Origin: a virus
IMG/VR virus record: IMGVR_UViG_3300044621_001647
Coordinates: 1-41,087 of that record
Reading direction: 5' to 3' (one strand)
Length of the DNA stretch: 41,087 nt
In this document: positions 35,839 to 41,087 of the stretch, in pieces
Numbering within the stretch: the first letter of the stretch is position 1
How the letters are laid out: every line of letters begins with the position of its first letter
Notes under the pieces: model-generated
Told to the model about the DNA's origin: nothing
The model's input: only the letters and a program-made list of their open reading frames with translations
The model's database searches: none
Translations under genes and position numbers: made by a program

Positions 35839-37953
35839 TTAGCCGGGAATAAACGTACCGCCAACAAATGCGGTGCTTCCGTTGGTAGTCAGCTCCTTGT
35901 TTCTTTCCAGTTGACTGACCGTGAACCGCTTGCCCCTAGTGCTTAGGCGAAAAGCGCCATAGGGCGTTGAATAGTCGCTGCCAAAGTTAGTATCGTTGTT
36001 GGCTGATTCGGATTCGGAGTCTAGTTGAATTACGGTCTGGTTTAATTCATCATCGCGGCCAGCTTCGGCTCCAGTGACTGGGACAAACCGATACTCGTAA
36101 TACCCAGCTGTGCGGGGTTGTATCCGCAAGAAATTGAATTGGTCAACCGGTGCCGTGCCTGTGATGCAGAACAGCTGAGGGATGCGTGCCCAAGCCCTTT
36201 CCGCTTCGCCAAACTTTTGCACAGGTCGCACCAGCACAGAGAAAAACGAGGAGCGTGCAAAGTAGCGATCCAGTCGTGGTGTATTCAGCGTGATATTTTT
36301 TCGATCCAGTCGGAAGAGTTTGGCTGGTGTTGGGATCGTGTTGAAGTTCGTAAGACCGCTAGCGCGATTCCACACTTGGCTTTTAATCCCAATCTCAATC
36401 ACATCAGCATCACGACGAACTGGTCTGACAGTGGCTTCGCTATAGCGGCACAGCGGGAAGAAACCAGTGCCAATGTTGGTAGCGGGGTCAAAGTCTTGGC
36501 CGCCCGGTCCTGATCCTGGGCCGTCATAACCAGCCAGTGGTTCGTTAATCGTGCGTGTGCCGCAAGCACCGATCTGAGGGTTCTTTTGGATTTCGGTGCA
36601 TTGCAGCGTCACATTGATGAACTGTGCACTGGGTTGTGGATCGCGATCTGTGACAATCCAAATGGTTGAACCAATAATCCAGCGCGAGCCAATCGTGAGC
36701 AAGTCGTCCGCTCGGGTACGCCAAGCATCGGCGGCGCTTTCAAGATCGGTCAGGTTAACTTCAGTATCGGCAAAATCACTCCGTTCAAAGTCGTCCCAGT
36801 TTTGAAGGCGGATCTGAAAAACAGCTGTGGATCCAACGCTGACGTTGACAAACGTGCGGCTTGAGTATTGGGTGTTGTTGATGCGGACGATGCCCATACG
36901 CCTTGAATACTGGCGGCCGACTCCGGGCTGACCAACGGCGAGTTTTGTTGTTGCAGTGGCGTTTTCAACGACGGTGAGCACATCAGCTCGTTTGCCGGCA
37001 ATCTTTCTGCGTCGAGCTTTAATCTCTGCGCGTTGTTCTTGGTTGTCCGCGCCTAATGTTCCAGCCTCTGGCGCAGCGATGATCTCCCAGTTAAAGCGGA
37101 AGGCAGTTCCGTTTTCGATGGGTGAGTAGGCACCAAATTGTGATGCGTTTTGCGGGTTATAGGCTTGCGAGAAACCTAGGCTGAACTGCTGACCACCACC
37201 AGTTGGTGCGGTAAACACTTGTCTTCCCAGTGTGCCAGTCGCTCCAGCTCCGGAGGTACCAGCAATCAGTGTGGTGGGTCGGTTGTCATTCTTTTGGGAT
37301 GACCAGAACAACGCATACTCGCTGTCATCGAGAGTAGATAAGCCGGTGGTACCGACACGGATGCCGCCAAGTTGTGGGGTCGGTAGGCCAAACTGTCCGG
37401 CAACATAAATGCCTTCGTAAGACTGGAACGAGCCGTTAGCAAATAGACGGCTCCAGACAAGTGCCGGGGCAAGGATCAATCCGCCTGTGGCATCACCATC
37501 AGCACCTTCGTCGCGTTTGCCGAATGGAACCGGAATGGTTTGGCCGTATTCAGCCAGGGCGCTGACGTTATCGAAGCTGGTGGTTTGATTGAAGCGCGTG
37601 GGGCCGATCTGATCGGAGAGCTGTCGGCTACGGATCCGCGGCTGATTTTCAAGCGTCGGCGCTTTGGGTGCCAGCAGGATGCTGACGGCTGTACTGGCCA
37701 GACCAATGACAAGGCTGACGACAGCAACAGCAACGGCATTTTCAACATCAGGGATATGGTCATACTCAGCTGGCCTTATACGCGACTTCAGTTCGGCGTG
37801 GCGTAAAAACTTGCGGTATTCCTCGTCTGTGCAGCCGAGCGTTTCGATTAACGCAACTTCAAACGGTAACAGCGGCGGATTGAAAGGAGCGCCGCCGGTT
37901 TCCAATCCACGCTTTTGCTGAGGTTGTTGATGTAGAGGAGTCCCTGCTGCCAT
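35839..37953 (-). CDS. tail-tip attachment protein, gpJ-like N-terminal part
   Basis: A 704-aa protein with GGGGTG 4 nt before ATG 37953, which fixes the start despite a 106-bp overlap with the preceding gene. It includes LPFEVALIETLGCTDEEYRK, then a hydrophobic segment (VAVAVVSLVIGLASTAVSIL, about residues 73-92), then RQLSDQIGPTRFNQTTSFDN and YGQTIPVPFGKRDEG. These are hallmark features of the gpJ-type N-terminal region, including the membrane-like stretch. Length is shorter than whole gpJ (over 1000 aa), with the remainder in the next gene. Confidence 0.75.
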   Translation of the reverse strand: MAAGTPLHQQPQQKRGLETGGAPFNPPLLPFEVALIETLGCTDEEYRKFLRHAELKSRIRPAEYDHIPDVENAVAVAVVSLVIGLASTAVSILLAPKAPTLENQPRIRSRQLSDQIGPTRFNQTTSFDNVSALAEYGQTIPVPFGKRDEGADGDATGGLILAPALVWSRLFANGSFQSYEGIYVAGQFGLPTPQLGGIRVGTTGLSTLDDSEYALFWSSQKNDNRPTTLIAGTSGAGATGTLGRQVFTAPTGGGQQFSLGFSQAYNPQNASQFGAYSPIENGTAFRFNWEIIAAPEAGTLGADNQEQRAEIKARRRKIAGKRADVLTVVENATATTKLAVGQPGVGRQYSRRMGIVRINNTQYSSRTFVNVSVGSTAVFQIRLQNWDDFERSDFADTEVNLTDLESAADAWRTRADDLLTIGSRWIIGSTIWIVTDRDPQPSAQFINVTLQCTEIQKNPQIGACGTRTINEPLAGYDGPGSGPGGQDFDPATNIGTGFFPLCRYSEATVRPVRRDADVIEIGIKSQVWNRASGLTNFNTIPTPAKLFRLDRKNITLNTPRLDRYFARSSFFSVLVRPVQKFGEAERAWARIPQLFCITGTAPVDQFNFLRIQPRTAGYYEYRFVPVTGAEAGRDDELNQTVIQLDSESESANNDTNFGSDYSTPYGAFRLSTRGKRFTVSQLERNKELTTNGSTAFVGGTFIPG

Positions 37954-38192
37954 GTCACCCCAAAAGCCAGCGGAGCCGCTGTTAAGACTGCAATATCACC
38001 ATCGTAGATAGGCTCTCTAACACGCACGCAGAATTGATCAAGGTCCTGTAGTACCTGCCGTGGCGTCATTGTGTACCAGTCTGGATTAAACGGCGGTGGA
38101 TTCATGCCCATTTCGTTTAGGGCGTCGATCACCAGCCGGATGCAATCGTTGCCGCCATATTCGTAGGGTCTGCCGATCAAGTGCTCACACAC
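37848..38192 (-). CDS. NlpC/P60-like tail protein, catalytic His not found
   Basis: A 114-aa protein starting at GTG 38192 (in the GTGTGA overlap with the preceding stop). The ORF could extend to 38270, but the NlpC/P60 domain begins here. CEHLIGRPYEYGGNDCIRLV carries the nucleophile Cys of NlpC/P60 tail hydrolases. At the usual His position the sequence reads LAFGVTWQQGLLYIN, so His appears replaced. Lambda gpK-like proteins hold this domain; here it may be degenerate and structural. It overlaps the tip gene by 106 bp. Confidence 0.6.
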   Translation of the reverse strand: MCEHLIGRPYEYGGNDCIRLVIDALNEMGMNPPPFNPDWYTMTPRQVLQDLDQFCVRVREPIYDGDIAVLTAAPLAFGVTWQQGLLYINNLSKSVDWKPAALLSIRRCYRLKLR

Positions 38193-38637
38193 GGATTTGC
38201 GCTGTAAACGGAATGTTGCCAACAAGGCTGCGGAACAAACGCCGGGCGGGCACATTGGCTTGCACTGCATCCAGCACCGAGTTCAGACTGATCTGCAACG
38301 TGGTTTCGTCCCAGCCACCACTGGCACAGCTACCGAAATACTCGTACAGGGTGCGTTGAACAGCACCACTGCCGGGCTCCCACAAAATCGTGGTGACCTT
38401 GGCGACCCAGAGGTTTTCCAGCGCTTGCGTTGCCCAGGCGCGGGTCATCTCGGTATTCGGCAGTTGCAGCGTCGCGTCGAGGTTGTCGCCTTGCAATGTG
38501 GCTACAGCACCACCAAAGCCAAACCCCAGAAACATGTAGCCATTGACGTTTTGAGCGATGGCGTAATTCTGGAAGCGGAAGCGGGCGGCCTGGCCGGAAG
38601 GGCCAACGTCTAATAGGTGGCCGTAGGCGAATTCCAT
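38185..38637 (-). CDS. minor tail protein (gpL/M-like position)
   Basis: A 150-aa protein between tape measure and NlpC/P60 genes: MEFAYGHLLDVGPSGQAARF, NVNGYMFLGFGFGGAVATLQ, then AVQANVPARRLFRSLVGNIP and FTAQIRV. Strand-rich, with Cys residues in FGSCASGG. It occupies the lambda M/L slot and probably belongs to the tail tip. No firm family recognition. One-base overlap with the tape measure gene. Confidence 0.65.
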   Translation of the reverse strand: MEFAYGHLLDVGPSGQAARFRFQNYAIAQNVNGYMFLGFGFGGAVATLQGDNLDATLQLPNTEMTRAWATQALENLWVAKVTTILWEPGSGAVQRTLYEYFGSCASGGWDETTLQISLNSVLDAVQANVPARRLFRSLVGNIPFTAQIRV

Positions 38638-40865
38638 TAGAGACCAATGCGACGGCGATTCGCCGGGCTATTACTCAGCGTACGCAGAGCACGGCGTTCA
38701 CCTTGTGCGGCACCTTGCTGCGCTGCTTGCGCTAGGCCGCGTTGGAACTGATCATTGGTGACGTACTCAACGCTGTTGATGCGCTCGACGCTGTAGCGCA
38801 CATCGATCGGCTCCATCGGTCCGGCGCTGACTGCAGCGGCTTGAGTTGAACCACTATCACCAGCAATTACCGCATCACCGCGTACGCCGCGTGAGTAGCG
38901 AGACATGGCAGCATTCATCTTGCTGGCTGGGATGACGTATTCCGGCTGGCCACCTTCGCCGATGATTGCGTTGGTGGGGCCGGTGACAAAGCCGCCTTCG
39001 GCAAAGAAACTACCGCCACCAAACGCTGCCGGATTGAAAGCTGCCTGACCGGACCCAAATACTGAAGCACCGGAAACGGGGCCTGCTCCACCAAAGGAGA
39101 ACCCCCCACCACCACCCAAGGCGTTCAAGATGGTTTGGAAGGTGATCAAAGCAATCTGCTTGGCAATGATCTGAGTGGCTGTCTCGATGAAGGCGTCGGC
39201 AATCTTTTTGAAGACCTCGGACAACGCTTGCTGGGCAGACTTGGCGCCGGTAATCACATCAGTGAAAGCTGTGCTGAAGGCATCACCAATGGCGTTAGCA
39301 CCGTTAAGGGCTACGTTGATGGGGTTAGCTAGTTCCTGCAGTTGCTGCCTGAGCTCAGCGATTCTTGTTTCCCCTTCACTGACTCGAAGATCAGGAAGAG
39401 CTAGCTCAAAGGCACCGGCACCGCCACGCAGATTGTCCTGAAGGTTCAGGCCAGCACGCTTGAAGAACTCAGCATTTTGCTCTTTGATTACAGCGAGGCG
39501 ATTGCGCTCTAGCTCAATCAATGTTTCAACATTCAGATTATCCAGCTCTGCCGCAGTCTTGGTGACAATCGCCAAACGCTCCCGCTCATCGGTGACACCA
39601 ATCAAAGACTTTTGCAGGTCGGCAACAATTTGCAGGGTTTGCGATTCTGCTTTTAATCCAATCGCCGCCTCCTTGTTGCCTAGGTTCTCAACATCGGCAA
39701 TCAAGAGCTTGTTGCTTAAAAGCTTTTGGGTGAGTTGCGATTCAATCTGCAGACCACTTAAGCGTTCCTGCAAGCGCCGTTCGACCTCCGCAGCGCGTTC
39801 GGCTTCACGCTCTGCATCGCTTTTACCTGCTTTCCGGCCTTTGCTGCCACTAGCAGCAAGCAATGCAGGCAAGGGACCACCTGCGCTCAACCTTGGCGCA
39901 GACAAACCAGTTTCGGCTCCCAATTCAGAAGCGACCAGCGATTTACGCAGACGATTTCTGTAATCCTGAACCTCTTGATCAAATGGATTAGCAGAACGCA
40001 GGGCCCCAAACCTCGTGCGTGTCCGCTCGTTTGCTTGCTGAAAAGCCCTAGCCTCGGCGCCAAGCCGTGATGCATTATTTAATCGCTCAAGAAATGCATT
40101 AATACCATCAATCAGGAACTTGAAAACAGGCTCAAAAAATGTGCCAATATTTTGGGCTAGACGTTGGAATGAATCTTGAAGCGTGCTGAGCTTGCCGTTT
40201 AAGGTATCGCTCTGCGCAATGGCACCGTTGGCGTATTTACCACCGGCATCCGTGAGCTTGATGATCGCTGCTTCAACAGCTTCGGCACTAATGCGCCCGC
40301 CTTCCAGTGCTTTTTGAAATTCCTCGCCGCTGAGCTTGTACTCCTCCTTCAGGACTTTTTGCAGCGCAACACCACGCTCTTGGAACTGCAGCAGTTCCTC
40401 ACCCTGCAATCGGCCCTTGGCCTGAACCTGTCCATAGGCAGTGACCAAGCCCTGCAGTTCGGCACCAGTTGCACCACTGACATCAGCCAGGCGTCGGGTC
40501 GTATCAACAACCTTGCTGGCTTCAACGCCAAAGGCTTGCAGGCGTTTAGCAGACTCAATCAGCTCGGTGCTAGTAAACGGCGTGACCGCACCAAGGTCCT
40601 GCAACTCTTTAACGATCTGACCAGCGCGTTGAGCGCTGCCAGTCAGTACCTCTAGGCTGCGCCGTTGGCTTTCAACTTCTGCTGCTTGGACAAAAACAAA
40701 CTTGGCAGCCTGGAACGCTGCAAATGCACCGGCTAGACGACCGACAACTACGCCTAAGCCATTAACAGCGCGCTCTGTTGTCTTAGCCTCTTGCTGCACC
40801 TGCTGCAGCCGTTGGATCGCATTGCGCGCATCAACGTTGATGGCAACATTGGCGACAACAGACAC
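38637..40865 (-). CDS. tape measure protein
   Basis: A 742-aa protein just downstream of the chaperone. Residues 10-60 (VDARNAIQRLQQVQQEAKTT, then VVGRLAGAFAAFQAAKFVFV) and the following EVESQRRSLEVLTGSAQ plus GAVTPFTSTELIESAKRLQA are typical of tape measure N-terminal domains. Then come coiled coils, a long helical middle (VLKEEYKLSGEEFQKALE, then LEQKLLSNKLLIADVENL-type stretches) and a hydrophobic/glycine region near 590-640 (GGGGGFSFGGAGPVSG). A length of 742 aa suggests a short tail, about 110 nm by the usual 0.15 nm per residue rule. Confidence 0.85.
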   Translation of the reverse strand: MSVVANVAINVDARNAIQRLQQVQQEAKTTERAVNGLGVVVGRLAGAFAAFQAAKFVFVQAAEVESQRRSLEVLTGSAQRAGQIVKELQDLGAVTPFTSTELIESAKRLQAFGVEASKVVDTTRRLADVSGATGAELQGLVTAYGQVQAKGRLQGEELLQFQERGVALQKVLKEEYKLSGEEFQKALEGGRISAEAVEAAIIKLTDAGGKYANGAIAQSDTLNGKLSTLQDSFQRLAQNIGTFFEPVFKFLIDGINAFLERLNNASRLGAEARAFQQANERTRTRFGALRSANPFDQEVQDYRNRLRKSLVASELGAETGLSAPRLSAGGPLPALLAASGSKGRKAGKSDAEREAERAAEVERRLQERLSGLQIESQLTQKLLSNKLLIADVENLGNKEAAIGLKAESQTLQIVADLQKSLIGVTDERERLAIVTKTAAELDNLNVETLIELERNRLAVIKEQNAEFFKRAGLNLQDNLRGGAGAFELALPDLRVSEGETRIAELRQQLQELANPINVALNGANAIGDAFSTAFTDVITGAKSAQQALSEVFKKIADAFIETATQIIAKQIALITFQTILNALGGGGGFSFGGAGPVSGASVFGSGQAAFNPAAFGGGSFFAEGGFVTGPTNAIIGEGGQPEYVIPASKMNAAMSRYSRGVRGDAVIAGDSGSTQAAAVSAGPMEPIDVRYSVERINSVEYVTNDQFQRGLAQAAQQGAAQGERRALRTLSNSPANRRRIGL

Positions 40866-40892
40866 AGCAGCACCCCTAAGCCTATAAGCAGT

Positions 40893-41075
40893 TTATCGGC
40901 GACGCTTCATCTGCCGTTCTTGCTCTTCGTTTTGGAGGTCAAAATAACTCGACCATATCAGTAGCTCTTCAAGTGTTACCTCTTGATTAAGCCTTGCAAG
41001 GCTGTAGCCAAGCTCTTTAGCAACACCAAGTTGAAGCAACAAGAGCTTATCTTTCTTGAGCTCAGCCTTTAGTGC
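40893..41075 (-). CDS. tail chaperone frameshift extension (gpGT-like C-terminal part)
   Basis: A 60-codon open frame with no ATG or GTG. It continues in the +1 frame from the end of the short chaperone (its start lies at the repeat copy equivalent to bases 111-119). It encodes a charged helical peptide that includes LEELLIWSSYFDLQNEEQ and ends QMKRRR, then stops at 40893-40895, 28 bases before the tape measure start at 40865. Siphovirus chaperones are typically made as a short form and a frameshifted long form whose extension contacts the tape measure. The +1-frame stop just upstream (within GATATGA) and the zero-frame stop confine the shift to about 15 nt. The AAA-A tract there allows a tRNA-Lys +1 re-pairing. 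A -2 shift would give the same frame. Confidence 0.75.
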   Translation of the reverse strand, partial: ALKAELKKDKLLLLQLGVAKELGYSLARLNQEVTLEELLIWSSYFDLQNEEQERQMKRRR

Positions 41076-41087
41076 TTTTCATATCCA
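40961..41087. repeat. terminal direct repeat, right copy
   Basis: Identical to bases 1-127. It contains the start of the tail-chaperone frameshift extension, whose coding frame is continuous only when the ends are joined. Features inside it duplicate those at 1-127. Confidence 0.95.

Noticed and set aside
1-41087. tRNA or rRNA genes
   Set aside because: No cloverleaf-compatible gene-free stretch with the T-loop GTTCRANNC pattern was seen; gene-free space is small and accounted for.
1-41087. Photosynthesis auxiliary genes (psbA, psbD, hli), thymidylate synthase, phage DNA or RNA polymerase
   Set aside because: No reading frame carries their motifs; only dCTP deaminase and a sigma factor represent host-like functions.

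Overview
The window is a complete, circularly closing genome of a tailed double-stranded DNA virus with siphovirus gene order. The first 127 bases recur exactly as the last 127, so the unit genome is 40,960 bp and one tail gene runs across the join. The host is probably a cyanobacterium, most likely a picocyanobacterium of the Synechococcus/Cyanobium type. This rests on the cyanobacterial style of the phage sigma-70 factor, the small cyanophage-like proteins and the scarcity of Shine-Dalgarno sites. It is inference. A serine integrase next to a probable helix-turn-helix regulator suggests a temperate phage.

Transcription runs in two directions from about 17.9 kb. Rightward (17.95-23.8 kb): serine integrase, a probable HTH regulator, a DUF1071-type single-strand annealing protein, small unknown proteins (one possibly SSB-like), a ribbon-helix-helix protein, dCTP deaminase and a sigma-70 factor. 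Leftward from 17.9 kb: a small helical protein and an RHH regulator, each followed by a strong terminator; an RHH-containing replication-initiator candidate with 10-bp iterons in its leader; a recombination module (a conserved phage protein, a PD-(D/E)XK exonuclease, a RusA resolvase); then many small accessory genes.

The leftward direction continues into morphogenesis: small and large terminase, portal, SPP1 gp7-like minor head protein, scaffold, major capsid and decoration proteins, head-tail connectors, tail terminator and major tail tube. Across the join come the tail chaperone with a frameshift extension, the tape measure, tail-tip proteins, tube-like proteins, two large fibres and an HNH-type endonuclease. 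The lysis cassette follows, with two small membrane proteins, an Rz-like coiled coil and a two-enzyme endolysin (GH24 lysozyme plus C39-like peptidase). Leftward-reading terminators lie after the large terminase and after the major tail protein.

The most striking unexplained structure is a 0.53-kb gene-free array at 13,909-14,437 between two recombination genes. It is built of GCCNN pentamers and is interrupted by a 9-nt core, GCCTGCGNT, whose spacing is always 9+5n (44, 49, 54 or 59 bp). Ten cores are clear and one is degenerate. Next in interest are a set of leftward and rightward promoters that share a 17-bp spacer rich in CTAGC half-sites, and an iteron/RHH/AT-palindrome layout that looks like a replication origin. 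There are also several places where a conserved domain is in the +1 frame of the preceding ORF without a usable start codon.
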